Origin: Euryarchaeota archaeon UBA556
GTDB taxonomy: Archaea; Thermoplasmatota; Poseidoniia; Poseidoniales; Thalassarchaeaceae
DNA length: 64,000 nt
Direction of reading: 5' to 3'
Assembly: GCA_002494975.1 (NCBI GenBank)
Contig: DADI01000032.1
Location: 17,788-81,787 of the forward strand
The notes under the pieces were generated by a model. That model did no database searches. It was given only the letters and a program-made list of their open reading frames with translations, and was not told where the DNA came from. Below are positions 45,715 through 54,909 of this stretch, piece after piece. Within the stretch, counting starts at the first letter, position 1; every line of letters begins with the position of its first letter. Made by a program: the position numbers and the translations under genes.

Positions 45715-47436
45715 TTATCCATGGAGCCATAATAGCTTAATTATGCTTGAATCATTTTCAGATTCAATTATTGCATAGCCCACTCTTTCAAGTTGTACTA
45801 TATCTCCTTTTTTTAACTCAAAATCTTCAATCATTCCTTTCTGAATAATTATCTCATTCCCTTTAGGAATAGTTAATGTTGAATTTTTAGCCATTGAAAC
45901 TGGTAACCAATGAACAATTTTCCTTTTATCTAAACGTTCATAAGATTCTAATTGAACCATATTATCTGATATTTTGATATCTGCAAAGTCTTTCAAACGA
46001 ATTTCAGTTTCCTTGATATCATTTTTTTCTAAATATATTTTTTTATCGTTTAAATCCCAAATTCTTTCACCCTTTATCTGATTCATAGGGTGCCGCTTTA
46101 GTGATAATGAGGTGATTAATTCGCTGGATTTATTAAATTTCAATAACTCAGGATCTCTCACAAATACTCTTCTTTCACATCTCTCATCTATCCTGCTTGA
46201 ATTGAATGCTTCTATGGTTTGTAATGATACAGAAATATCTTTTTGTGTTAGACCTAAATCAATCCAAAAATCTCTCATGGCATCTGCGTCGAATCCTCTT
46301 CTTCGTAACGCCTTAAGTGTTGGTAAACGAGGATCATCCCATCCTGTAAAATTTCCATTTTCTATATCTTTTCTCATTCCTGATGTTGAAAAACTTCCAA
46401 ATTCATGAATTTTAACTCTTCCCCAGTAAAGAGTTTCAGGATAATTCCATCCGAAATGTGCATAAAGTAGAGTTTGTTTTCTCGTGGAATCCATTAAATC
46501 CTTTCCTCTAATGATATGTGTCACACCCTGCTCATAATCTTCGATTGCGCTTTGGAAATCTAGTAGTGGCCAAACTTTGTATTTTTTCCCCACCATTGGG
46601 TGTTCTGAATGCTGAATTCTTAATGCTGGCCAGTCTCTTAGTGCAGGATTTGGTAAATCCATTGATGTTTTCACTCTAACTACTGCCTCTCCTTCATTAA
46701 ATGCCCCATCATTCATTAAACTCCAGTCAGAGATATTCTCTAGTACACTCTTCGATCTACAGGGGCACTCCTCTGAATTATCTCTTAATTTCTTGAATTT
46801 TTCTGCCGAACACTTGCAAACATATCCAAATTCACCTCTTAGTAATTTTTCAGCATATTGAAGATAAATATCCATTCTTTCGGATGCCTTTACTATAATG
46901 TCTGGTTTTTTGCCTGTCAGCCATTCAAAATCTGATTCTATCCAATCATAAGCTTCTTTTATCGGTGGTTTAACCTTAGAGTCTGTATCATCAAATCTTA
47001 GCACAACTTTTCCCTCATATAGTTTAGCGTATTCTGAGTTTATTGTGACGCCTCTAGCATGTCCCAATGTGAGGGGTCCATTTGGATTGGGTGCGAATCT
47101 TAACACAACTTTTCCTTTCTCTGCATTGGGTAATTCTTTCAGTCCAACTCTTTTAACCTGTTTCTGTCGATTCAATGCTTCCGGATTTGTTTCTTCTAAT
47201 GTTTTACGTACGGCTTCAACTCCATCTTCTAAAGCCATATTATTCGCAATATTCACTTCAATTTCAACTAATTTTTTAAGTTCTTTAGCCTTACTTCTAA
47301 GGTCAGTTCTTTCACCTAATATTCTTCCGAGTACAGATCCAGATTTCCCCGATCCATTATATTCTACAGCATTCTGTAGAGCATATTTCTTGACAATTGC
47401 TATAATTTCTGGACTCCAACCGTCATCGTCAGTCAT
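45715..47436 (-). CDS. gltX: Glutamyl-tRNA synthetase, archaeal type
   Basis: Class I aminoacyl-tRNA synthetase that charges tRNA-Glu, and in most archaea also tRNA-Gln before amidation. The archaeal-type N-terminal helical domain (IVKKYALQNAVEYNG) comes first. The HIGH motif follows as APNPNGPLTLGHARG, then RFDDTD and WGRVKIHEFGSFSTSGMRKDI in the KMSKS-equivalent region. A beta-barrel anticodon domain of the GlnRS/archaeal GluRS kind ends the protein. A zinc-like CKC...CPC pair lies in the acceptor-binding domain. ATG at 47436 (MTDDDGWSPE) fits the family start. An in-frame GTG at 47472 would overlap the rnhB stop as GTGA and add 12 residues. Confidence 0.95.
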   Translation of the reverse strand: MTDDDGWSPEIIAIVKKYALQNAVEYNGSGKSGSVLGRILGERTDLRSKAKELKKLVEIEVNIANNMALEDGVEAVRKTLEETNPEALNRQKQVKRVGLKELPNAEKGKVVLRFAPNPNGPLTLGHARGVTINSEYAKLYEGKVVLRFDDTDSKVKPPIKEAYDWIESDFEWLTGKKPDIIVKASERMDIYLQYAEKLLRGEFGYVCKCSAEKFKKLRDNSEECPCRSKSVLENISDWSLMNDGAFNEGEAVVRVKTSMDLPNPALRDWPALRIQHSEHPMVGKKYKVWPLLDFQSAIEDYEQGVTHIIRGKDLMDSTRKQTLLYAHFGWNYPETLYWGRVKIHEFGSFSTSGMRKDIENGNFTGWDDPRLPTLKALRRRGFDADAMRDFWIDLGLTQKDISVSLQTIEAFNSSRIDERCERRVFVRDPELLKFNKSSELITSLSLKRHPMNQIKGERIWDLNDKKIYLEKNDIKETEIRLKDFADIKISDNMVQLESYERLDKRKIVHWLPVSMAKNSTLTIPKGNEIIIQKGMIEDFELKKGDIVQLERVGYAIIESENDSSIIKLLWLHG

Positions 47437-47468
47437 AATATCAAACTCTACCGGTAGACAATCACATT

Positions 47469-48212
47469 TCACATTTCAGTATTTGACCATTCGTTAAGTG
47501 ATGATTGAATACGTGTTCTACCCAACTCCTCGCGTATTGGTATTGGTAAATCATGAGTACTATTCCATGCGTTCTTGACAGTTGCCCATGACCACCTTAG
47601 ATATTGATTTGGAGTTTTACTATTAACTAATTTTTTAACCGCTTCTTTTGTTTTTGGGTCTGAAGGATATCCACTTCCAACATCTAAATTCAGTAAATCG
47701 CTTATCTTCTCAATTTCTTTATCTCTTCGAACTTTAGCCAAAATACTCGCCGCACCTACTATTATTTCTTCTGAATCCATCTTATGCCTTGCATGAATTT
47801 CCCAATCTTTCCATTTGGCTCCTAATGCATTTCTAATTCTTTCTTTGAAACGTTGCTCGTTAACATCACAAGCATCTGCTTTAACTATTCCATTTTTTTC
47901 CTTTATTCCTGTTTCATATACTGCTTCTTTGAATAGTTCAATTTCTAATTTATTCAAATTTATTTTATTCCTTTCAATATCAATTCTAGATGCTTTGCAT
48001 ACGATTATCCCAATTTTCCAGTTTCGATTCTCAGCTTCCAAATATATTCTTTCAGATATTTCCTCACGTTTTTTTCTGGTTATTTGTTTAGAATCAACTG
48101 CACCTATTGATGCCAAAAATTTCGTATCCGAATTAGGAATTCCCAATGCACAGACTACTAAAGGACCGATTGCAGGTCCTCTTCCTGCCTCATCTATTCC
48201 GATTTGGTACAT
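47469..48212 (-). CDS. rnhB: Ribonuclease HII
   Basis: Cuts the RNA strand of RNA-DNA hybrids and removes single ribonucleotides from DNA. The N-terminal GIDEAGRGPAIGPLV motif carries the first Asp/Glu pair of the DEDD centre. Later segments VDSKQITRKKRE, VKADACDVNEQRF, GAASILAKVRRD and GSGYPSDPKT are typical. About 247 residues from the ATG at 48212, which has an SD-like GTGATT just before it; an in-frame GTG at 48221 would overlap the upstream stop. It sits in a minus-strand run before gltX, and the two are probably co-transcribed. Confidence 0.95.
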   Translation of the reverse strand: MYQIGIDEAGRGPAIGPLVVCALGIPNSDTKFLASIGAVDSKQITRKKREEISERIYLEAENRNWKIGIIVCKASRIDIERNKINLNKLEIELFKEAVYETGIKEKNGIVKADACDVNEQRFKERIRNALGAKWKDWEIHARHKMDSEEIIVGAASILAKVRRDKEIEKISDLLNLDVGSGYPSDPKTKEAVKKLVNSKTPNQYLRWSWATVKNAWNSTHDLPIPIREELGRTRIQSSLNEWSNTEM

Positions 48213-48213
48213 T

Positions 48214-51141
48214 CTAATCACTACTGTCAGATTTCTTATCTTGCTTCAATCTAGAAATTCGAGATTCAAAATCATCTTTCTCTTGCAATTTAATATTATT
48301 AGGATGGATTTTTTTATTTGTTGTAAAATCTTCAGCCAATTCTACTATATCCTCAAGTGTATCGCTAACTATTGACTTGTCTAATGATGAACCAGCCTTC
48401 TCTATTAGAAACTTTGAGGGAGCAGTCTTTTCAGTCGTGTGTGTATCTTCAGATTTTTTAACAAATTTCTCTGCAAAGTCCTCTGAATCTATCGTTTCAT
48501 TTTCGATGATGACTTTAATCTCAGTTTTTTTTGTGAATCTCGACATCCAGTCATTCATAGTCTCACTCTCATCTTCCGGTAATCCTAGTCTTTTACGGTC
48601 TTCTTCCAACCGATATTGTATCGCTTTAACAACTCCAATACTTCCAAATATTATTACTACTAAGCTTAATATTACTGTTTGCCATGTCCTCAAGAACTCA
48701 ATAAATGCTGATTCTTGATTTTCTTTGATACAATCTCCACAGTTTTTTTCGAGAAATAAATCCTCTGTCTCAGATTCAAATCCCTCAAATATTATTCTGG
48801 GGTCTCTTATTGATCTCACTTCTAATGACATAGATGGGTTTTGGGTATAGAAAGAACTTTGTGACATTTGATCGTAAGAAAGGTTCATCCATGCGGTAAA
48901 ACTGACTGATTCTCCTTCTTCTATGCCTAATATCTCAAAAGAGCGTGGATTTTTCATCGCCTGTCCTTCAGCACCATCAGGGACCTCTAATTCGAAGTCT
49001 GTAAATATATTGCAATCTAGATTTACAATTATTCCATCATTGGTATTGCCTGTATTCTCAAGTGTCCAGTACATTGAAACATTGACTTCACGATTCTCAT
49101 AATCATAATTATGAGTATATATTTCTTCTACTAAATACCAATTAAAATAATCTCCAACTTTAATTTCGAAATTTATACTTGAAGGGCTCCAACCATCAAC
49201 CCATAATTCAACAACTAAATCAGTATATTCTCCAGATTTAGTCCCTTCTTGAATTGATACATTGAGATATATTTGATTATTTATTTCACCCGCATTTAAT
49301 CTTATATTATTCTGACTCAGACTCACATTAGCCCATTCGGGAACTTCACCTAGAATTAATTCAAAGTCATAAGGTATATCACCAGTATTTTCAACTATTA
49401 ATTCAGTCCTACAGATTTCACCTGGACTTGTTTCAAATTGACAATCGATATTATTCAGTTCTAAATCCCCCCCCGATCGAGGTACTATATTCACTCTTTG
49501 TATTGCGAATACAGCATCTTCAGGCGCTGCAGTACTCCAAATTTTTATTTCAAAGAACATACTGCCTGCTATTAAAAGAGGGGACTGAACTTGGAATCTA
49601 ATTTTCCCAGTTTCGTTAGGCCACATTTCTTCTAGTTCTATCTTGTTTTGGATGAAAACATTCCATTCCTCCAGAGCAAATGCTTGAGAATATCCCACAA
49701 TAGCACTACCATTTTCATCTACTGGTCTTATACTAACAGCAATATCTCGTTGAGTATTGCCTAGATTTCTAGCACTCATCTCAATTGTCGCTACATCAAA
49801 TGGTGCTATGGAAAAAGTCCCTCCCCCATCGATAATCTCTGCTCCATGAAAATATCCATATCTCATTGAAAAGTTATACCAATCTTTAACTCCAGAAATT
49901 TCAGATTCTAATTCCATACTAAATTGATGCAGCGAGTTTGCTAGTGGCATTCCATTTCTAGTAATTGGTGCAGTAATTGAGAACTGAATCCATGAAGTAA
50001 TATCTGATGGAGCACTGAAATTTACGCCTTGAGTCGAATCCAAGGAGTAATCCCATGTTATATTCCAATTTTCAGCACCTGTAATCTTTATATTTGCGAC
50101 ATCCTCATTTTCTCCTAGATTTGTGTAGTTAATGTTAAGATTAATTAGATTCCCTGGGTCAATAGCGAATACTGATCCTGAATCGGGACCAAATTCAATG
50201 CTTGGAGCTTGTATCTGAAATGGATAAATGTACTGTGATGTTTCATTAAAAACCGTACTTGCTGCAGCTTGTTGAAGTTCTAATGCTCTTGTAGCAGAAA
50301 TTTCGCTAGGATGGTATTCTCCAACTGGCGAGAGTCCAGTAATTACAGCATAAATTACACAAGATGAGAGGTATGTTCCATCTAGCGACGGATGTGAACC
50401 ATCCGAAGAATAAAGGTTTGAAAATGCATTTTCTCCTTGACTAGGGTCCAGTCCTGTATCATTCACTTTGTGATATAGGTGTTTGTAGGCAAGTCCAACT
50501 GGTGCTAAAAATACAGGTTTTTCTTCACTTGTAGAATTTTCTAAGAACATTTCATAACCTTGCTGAAGATGCAATTGCATCTTCAGATAATCAGTATTTC
50601 TACTCATGTCTCCTCCGTGCCAATTATTACCGTTATCTCCATTTTTGCGCCCCCATGTCATGAATAGTATAGTTTGCCCGCCTTCTAATTCCACTCTTTC
50701 ATTTAGTAATTGTACCGCTTCATTACTATCTATCCAATAGCTTGAATCACTTGAAAATGATGGGACCTGACTTTGATCCTGTAATATTACAAAGTCTTGT
50801 CTTTCTGATAATTTGACATTTAGTTGATTGCCTTGTTCTTCAGAATCTACAGCATGATCAGATAATACCATACCTCCTCCTGTGACAGACTCCACATCAG
50901 AAACTATCCCTGAATCATCGAATAATCTTTCTAATTTTTGATTCAAAGTGTTTGAACTAGTATATGAATTTCCTATCATTAAAATTTCTAAACTTATAGT
51001 GGAGTTTTCATCTTGTTGACCTTGGTCTAACTGCTTTGTAATCACATCTCTTTCATTTTCTAGTGAATAAATTTCAGAATTATTTCCAGTTTGTAGCAGG
51101 ATAAATGAAACTAAGATTATGGCTATAACCCCTCTCTTCAT
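48214..51141 (-). CDS. Exported SGNH-hydrolase-like protein with NEW3/CARDB-type domains and a C-terminal anchor
   Basis: A 975-residue protein. The signal peptide is at residues 1-20 (MKRGVIAIILVSFILLQTGN). Residues about 50-290 look like an SGNH/GDSL hydrolase. The nucleophile motif is ILMIGNSYTSSN with S59, and the last block SDGSHPSLDG carries D247 and H250 of the catalytic D-x-x-H. From residue 310 to about 790 several NEW3/CARDB-like beta-sandwich repeats follow (NLNINYTNLGENEDVANIKI, ELIVENTGDIPYDFEL, MYWTLENTGNTNDG). One helix near 810-832 and a long acidic/Lys-rich cytoplasmic tail end it. SGNH enzymes deacylate esters, including acetylated polysaccharides; the substrate here is unknown. 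It lies just upstream of rnhB. Confidence 0.8.
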   Translation of the reverse strand: MKRGVIAIILVSFILLQTGNNSEIYSLENERDVITKQLDQGQQDENSTISLEILMIGNSYTSSNTLNQKLERLFDDSGIVSDVESVTGGGMVLSDHAVDSEEQGNQLNVKLSERQDFVILQDQSQVPSFSSDSSYWIDSNEAVQLLNERVELEGGQTILFMTWGRKNGDNGNNWHGGDMSRNTDYLKMQLHLQQGYEMFLENSTSEEKPVFLAPVGLAYKHLYHKVNDTGLDPSQGENAFSNLYSSDGSHPSLDGTYLSSCVIYAVITGLSPVGEYHPSEISATRALELQQAAASTVFNETSQYIYPFQIQAPSIEFGPDSGSVFAIDPGNLINLNINYTNLGENEDVANIKITGAENWNITWDYSLDSTQGVNFSAPSDITSWIQFSITAPITRNGMPLANSLHQFSMELESEISGVKDWYNFSMRYGYFHGAEIIDGGGTFSIAPFDVATIEMSARNLGNTQRDIAVSIRPVDENGSAIVGYSQAFALEEWNVFIQNKIELEEMWPNETGKIRFQVQSPLLIAGSMFFEIKIWSTAAPEDAVFAIQRVNIVPRSGGDLELNNIDCQFETSPGEICRTELIVENTGDIPYDFELILGEVPEWANVSLSQNNIRLNAGEINNQIYLNVSIQEGTKSGEYTDLVVELWVDGWSPSSINFEIKVGDYFNWYLVEEIYTHNYDYENREVNVSMYWTLENTGNTNDGIIVNLDCNIFTDFELEVPDGAEGQAMKNPRSFEILGIEEGESVSFTAWMNLSYDQMSQSSFYTQNPSMSLEVRSIRDPRIIFEGFESETEDLFLEKNCGDCIKENQESAFIEFLRTWQTVILSLVVIIFGSIGVVKAIQYRLEEDRKRLGLPEDESETMNDWMSRFTKKTEIKVIIENETIDSEDFAEKFVKKSEDTHTTEKTAPSKFLIEKAGSSLDKSIVSDTLEDIVELAEDFTTNKKIHPNNIKLQEKDDFESRISRLKQDKKSDSSD

Positions 51142-51233
51142 GAATGGTCCTAAGTGTTCGACTCTTTCATTCTCACCCTATTTTGTTCTGAAAACGGCGA
51201 AGTATTCATGTCCTTGGTTGCTTTTCGACTAGC

Positions 51234-51425
51234 ATGGCGCCCATATGGCCATTCAAGAAAAAATCTCTCGAGCCTGCAAAAGCATCCACGCTCGAGGCAA
51301 GTAAAGTTGTAGAATATGAAAGACCGGATAAGGTCGATGAGAATATCGAAAAAGATCGTTCCCATCTGACCAACAAGAATTTTGTAGATGCCATGGCTTT
51401 ACTTTCAGAAGATATTAATGAATGA
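51234..51425 (+). CDS. Small unknown protein (63 residues)
   Basis: A short plus-strand gene between two minus-strand genes. The protein starts MAPIWPFKKKSLEP and is otherwise charged and helix-prone (EYERPDKVDENIEKD, NFVDAMALLSEDINE), without a membrane segment. Support for it being real: ATG start, acidic/Lys codon pattern like the neighbours, and a tail-to-tail distance of 11 bases to pheT, matching the tight convergent spacing elsewhere in the window. Two minus-strand open frames overlap it; they are Cys/Phe-rich or serine-rich and look like shadows. No family recognised. Confidence 0.5.
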   Translation: MAPIWPFKKKSLEPAKASTLEASKVVEYERPDKVDENIEKDRSHLTNKNFVDAMALLSEDINE

Positions 51426-51436
51426 ATTAAACCTTA

Positions 51437-53191
51437 CTAAAGGACTGGATCCGGTATCAACTGGCCTAGTGCATTAACATCAAATTCACCAGCTTGAATA
51501 GGTACTCTGAGACCGAATTCGAATGATACATTTGGGTCAAGTTCACCGATTTGACCCACTTCGACTCCTTGGATGATAATTTTAGCACCTCTCCCCTTAA
51601 TCCATGGACCTTCATTTGGTTCAACTTTTTCCCATTCTATTTCTTCAGAATTAGCTCCTAGGTCACGAAGTAAAGCTGAAGCAATACCCTTTGCTGCTGA
51701 AAAACCTCCGCCAACTTCTGCGCATGCCCATGCTACGCGATTCATATTTTTTGAATTTCTAACAACGGTCCCTAATTCGTGAACCTTTTGTGGAAGTTCA
51801 TGATGTCTGTTTGCAGAAAGAAGATTCAGTAATGACGGTAATATATGTTGTCTCAACATAGTATGATCTTGCGTTATTGGATTCGAGATTGTTGTACTCT
51901 TGTCCGCCTCTAACCAACGTACTTTCTCAAACTGATCTCTATAATTAGATAGTGTCAGACTTTGAGTTTCTTGTAACCCTAATGCACAAAAACTTGCACT
52001 AATTCTTCGATGTAAACCTGACGAAGGTAATGGAATTGCATCCAAATGGACAGTTGACAATTGTTCTGGAAGATTATCATAACCATATCCTATTGCAATA
52101 TCCTCTACAATATCTATTGGGTGCATTATATCGCTCCTCCATCTTGGCATTGCGATAATATGCTCTTTTTCTCCAACCATGCAGTCAGCCCATTTTTCTA
52201 CTTTGTCAGGTCCATCTGTAACAGTTCTAGATTCTATCAAAGTGCCACCCATTTTCTTAATTGATTTTGCAATCTCTTTTTTATTCAGAGACATTCCTAA
52301 TATTTTTTCGATTAATCTATCAGGGACTTTATGTATTTTTGAGTTTCCTCTTGGGACATATTTTTTTTCTCCATCCCAATTCTTTAGTTGAATTGATTCT
52401 ACTTCCCCTCCTCTTTCAGCGAGTGATAAGCAGATTAATAATAAACAAGCCTCACAAGATCTTTCATCCCAACCTGTCACATCTATGAAGAAATCTTTAG
52501 TATCTTCCGTAACTGTTGTATGGTCTCCATTGATAATTGGTGGAAATGATAGCACTTTATCATCAGAGTCAATTATAACTGGATATTTATTCATATTTTC
52601 CATCAAATGCGCATATTCTTTACCTTTGGGATGAGATTTTAAAATCTCTTTAATCGACATTTCTTTTCCTTCAGCCAATGGTATAAATGAATGATTTTTA
52701 TCCACACTAATTACATTAAATGGAGGTTTTAGTTTTGACAAATCATGCACTCCAATGGATGCGAATTTTCTCTTTCTTCCAAGAGTCAAGTGTAATTTTT
52801 CTTGATGTTCCATTAATGATTGAATAAAATCATCTTTTTCTTTAGAACTGTTTCCATTATCTACGCCTCTGACTACTGCACCCAATATTACTGGGCGTAT
52901 TTTTTCAATAGTTGGATCGACCGTCATGTCTATATTCCCTTCTGAAACTTCAAAATCAGGAGAATATTCTACAGAGTTGAGAAATGATCTAGCCGCTCTT
53001 GCGATTGTTTCATGACTTAACAAGTCCGTTCTATCCGGAAATATCTCGATCTCAATTCCCTCGTTATCATTTTCTTCAACTACACAGCCTATGGATGGCA
53101 TTTTTTCAACCCATTCTTCTGAGTTATATTTTATGCCATTTTTATTCTGCATATATTCTAAAATACTATGACTAAACTTTAGCGTAGGCAT
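51437..53191 (-). CDS. pheT: Phenylalanyl-tRNA synthetase beta subunit, archaeal type
   Basis: The beta chain of the (alpha-beta)2 enzyme that charges tRNA-Phe. 584 residues, as usual for archaea. The N-terminus [14 protein letters not shown] and the segment [25 protein letters not shown] match the family (bacterial forms have NRPDxLS). The B5 domain region ([23 protein letters not shown]) is followed by [27 protein letters not shown] and the catalytic-like core ([32 protein letters not shown]). pheS is not in the window. It sits 9 bases downstream of the GXGXG gene, so the two likely share a transcript. Confidence 0.96.
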   Translation of the reverse strand: MPTLKFSHSILEYMQNKNGIKYNSEEWVEKMPSIGCVVEENDNEGIEIEIFPDRTDLLSHETIARAARSFLNSVEYSPDFEVSEGNIDMTVDPTIEKIRPVILGAVVRGVDNGNSSKEKDDFIQSLMEHQEKLHLTLGRKRKFASIGVHDLSKLKPPFNVISVDKNHSFIPLAEGKEMSIKEILKSHPKGKEYAHLMENMNKYPVIIDSDDKVLSFPPIINGDHTTVTEDTKDFFIDVTGWDERSCEACLLLICLSLAERGGEVESIQLKNWDGEKKYVPRGNSKIHKVPDRLIEKILGMSLNKKEIAKSIKKMGGTLIESRTVTDGPDKVEKWADCMVGEKEHIIAMPRWRSDIMHPIDIVEDIAIGYGYDNLPEQLSTVHLDAIPLPSSGLHRRISASFCALGLQETQSLTLSNYRDQFEKVRWLEADKSTTISNPITQDHTMLRQHILPSLLNLLSANRHHELPQKVHELGTVVRNSKNMNRVAWACAEVGGGFSAAKGIASALLRDLGANSEEIEWEKVEPNEGPWIKGRGAKIIIQGVEVGQIGELDPNVSFEFGLRVPIQAGEFDVNALGQLIPDPVL

Positions 53192-53200
53192 ATCAAAACC

Positions 53201-54748
53201 TCAATTCCCTAGCCACATAGGAAGTGGTCTATCGTAGCCAATTAATCTCAGACCTGAAATTGCAGCAGTATCATAATCCATGGCTCTTAGATTCCTTCTA
53301 GTAACTTCTTCGAGGCTTTGAATACCCAAGTTTATCATCCATCCTCTAAGATTTGAATTCAATTCAATTAAAGTTTCTTCGATGCTAATTTTCTCATTAG
53401 TTTGAGGGGCTACTATTACTGAAAATCCTGCACCTTTAGCTACGATTAAGTCTTCTGCACTAGGGCATTTATCTAATTCAATCATCAGAGTTTTATTCTG
53501 TTCTTTCATATTTATTGCCCTCGCTGCTAAACCAATTCTCGGTAATGCTGCTGCTGCTCTACTTCCTCCTGGGCTTGAAGCATCTATAATCGCCCCATCT
53601 AAATTTAGCTCTACAATTAATCGGAATAGGTTTTCTACTCTCTCGACTCTATCTTTAAGCATAATTAACGATTTTTCTTGTACCTTACTAGTCATTGAAA
53701 CTATTAATGCTTCTATTTCAGCATCATTCATTGAGGGCAAGGATGTCATATTCAGAACGATTCCTGAGCATTTACCTAGGTCTTTGGTAGCAGTAATTAT
53801 ATTTTCTTTATTGATAATTAGTAGGTCATTGTTTCTAGGGTTAGATTTCACTAGAAATGGTTGCTGAGAAACAATTTTTGAATTGTCAGTAATTCCTTCA
53901 TCCCTCTCTATTAGCCATGGAATCGGGAAAAGAAGCCCCTCGTCCTCATTTCCTATTGAATTAATTAGTGTGTGATTGTCGAGAGCATTATATTCTGAAA
54001 GGCTCTTACTAGATGATGTAGTGATAGAAATTTTCTCAAAACCCTCAGTTATGCTTGACTTAGGGGTTTTCGTGTTATTATCAGATTTATCTACTGCTAC
54101 TATTACTAAAGCATCTTTATTTATTGATAATCCAAGAGGTTCAAGATGTTCTGAGATCTCTGAAATTTCGTTAGAGTCCATACTTCTCATATCTGCTCCC
54201 TGACCTGGAGGGGGGCAGTTTCCAGCGACAATTATTTTACCTCCTGTCATGCCAACGCCAGGTTCTTTTCCGACAGACCCCAATACAATTATCGTACCTC
54301 CTGACATCCATGCACCAGTTCTTTCACCGGAATGGCCTTTGACAATTATGGTCCCTCCTCTCATTAATTCTCCAGCGTTATTTGAAACTGATCCTTGAAC
54401 ATTTATCATTCCTCCAATCATGTGCGTTCCAATCTTATCCCCTGCATCTTTTTCAATGATTATTCTACCTCTTTCTTGAAATGCACCTGCCATTGATGAA
54501 CAATGTCCTTGTAATGTAAAATTACCTCCTTGATTCATGGCTCCAGCGCATTCGCCTAAATTACCTAATAGTAGTACTCTAGATTTTTCAGGTAGATGGG
54601 TAATGACTCCTATTTCTCCTTCTTTTGGTTTTTCATCACCACCTCGCCCCCATCCTATCCTCACTAACAGGTCTCGGTCTAATGCCTCTGAGAGCATTTT
54701 TTCTAGGTCGCGATTCAATTTCATGCTCTTAGCAGTGACCTCTCGCAT
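53201..54748 (-). CDS. GXGXG-domain protein fused to a glutamate-synthase-like barrel remnant
   Basis: A 515-residue soluble protein. Residues about 60-200 are a right-handed beta-helix of GXGXG repeats (GGNFTLQGHCSSMAGAF, GGMINVQGSVSNNAGELM, GGTIIVKGHSGERTGAWM, GGTIIVLGSVGKEPG, GGKIIVAGNCPPPGQG), as in the C-terminal GltB domain and FwdC. Residues about 300-515 resemble part of the GltB FMN barrel: LDGAIIDASSPGGSRAAAALPRIG, then LRGWMINLGIQSLEEVTRRNLRAMD at the end. The order is inverted compared with glutamate synthase. The Cys cluster that ligates its Fe-S centre and the glutaminase domain are missing. The activity is therefore uncertain. Confidence 0.7.
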   Translation of the reverse strand: MREVTAKSMKLNRDLEKMLSEALDRDLLVRIGWGRGGDEKPKEGEIGVITHLPEKSRVLLLGNLGECAGAMNQGGNFTLQGHCSSMAGAFQERGRIIIEKDAGDKIGTHMIGGMINVQGSVSNNAGELMRGGTIIVKGHSGERTGAWMSGGTIIVLGSVGKEPGVGMTGGKIIVAGNCPPPGQGADMRSMDSNEISEISEHLEPLGLSINKDALVIVAVDKSDNNTKTPKSSITEGFEKISITTSSSKSLSEYNALDNHTLINSIGNEDEGLLFPIPWLIERDEGITDNSKIVSQQPFLVKSNPRNNDLLIINKENIITATKDLGKCSGIVLNMTSLPSMNDAEIEALIVSMTSKVQEKSLIMLKDRVERVENLFRLIVELNLDGAIIDASSPGGSRAAAALPRIGLAARAINMKEQNKTLMIELDKCPSAEDLIVAKGAGFSVIVAPQTNEKISIEETLIELNSNLRGWMINLGIQSLEEVTRRNLRAMDYDTAAISGLRLIGYDRPLPMWLGN

Positions 54749-54850
54749 ACGACTCCCAGCACTCTGACAGTGTGTTTAGTCTTGATTCTGACGGAGAAGG
54801 AAGTTTTCTTATTTAGCATAATCTTAATATTTTTTCATCTGTAAAAAGGG

Positions 54851-54858
54851 TATATTCA
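54851..54858 (+). promoter_or_regulatory. Candidate TATA box for the GAPDH gene
   Basis: TATATTCA follows a purine-rich AAAAAGGG stretch that resembles a BRE element, about 55 bases before the ATG at 54910. Best-looking promoter in the 161-base divergent region. Confidence 0.4.
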
Positions 54859-54909
54859 TAGAGTTTGTACTAGGGCAAGGTAAACATCCCAAGGGCAGTA
54901 TGTGAGAAT

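Noticed and set aside
47045-47497. Plus-strand open frame of 150 residues
   Set aside because: Antisense to the HIGH-motif region of gltX; no independent support.
47815-48375. Plus-strand open frame of 186 residues
   Set aside because: Opposite rnhB and the end of the SGNH gene, both with clear motifs; it has no motif of its own.
51150-51394. Two minus-strand open frames (71 and 62 residues) between the SGNH gene and pheT
   Set aside because: They overlap each other and the better plus-strand candidate, and are rich in Cys/Phe or Ser without any signal; judged shadows.
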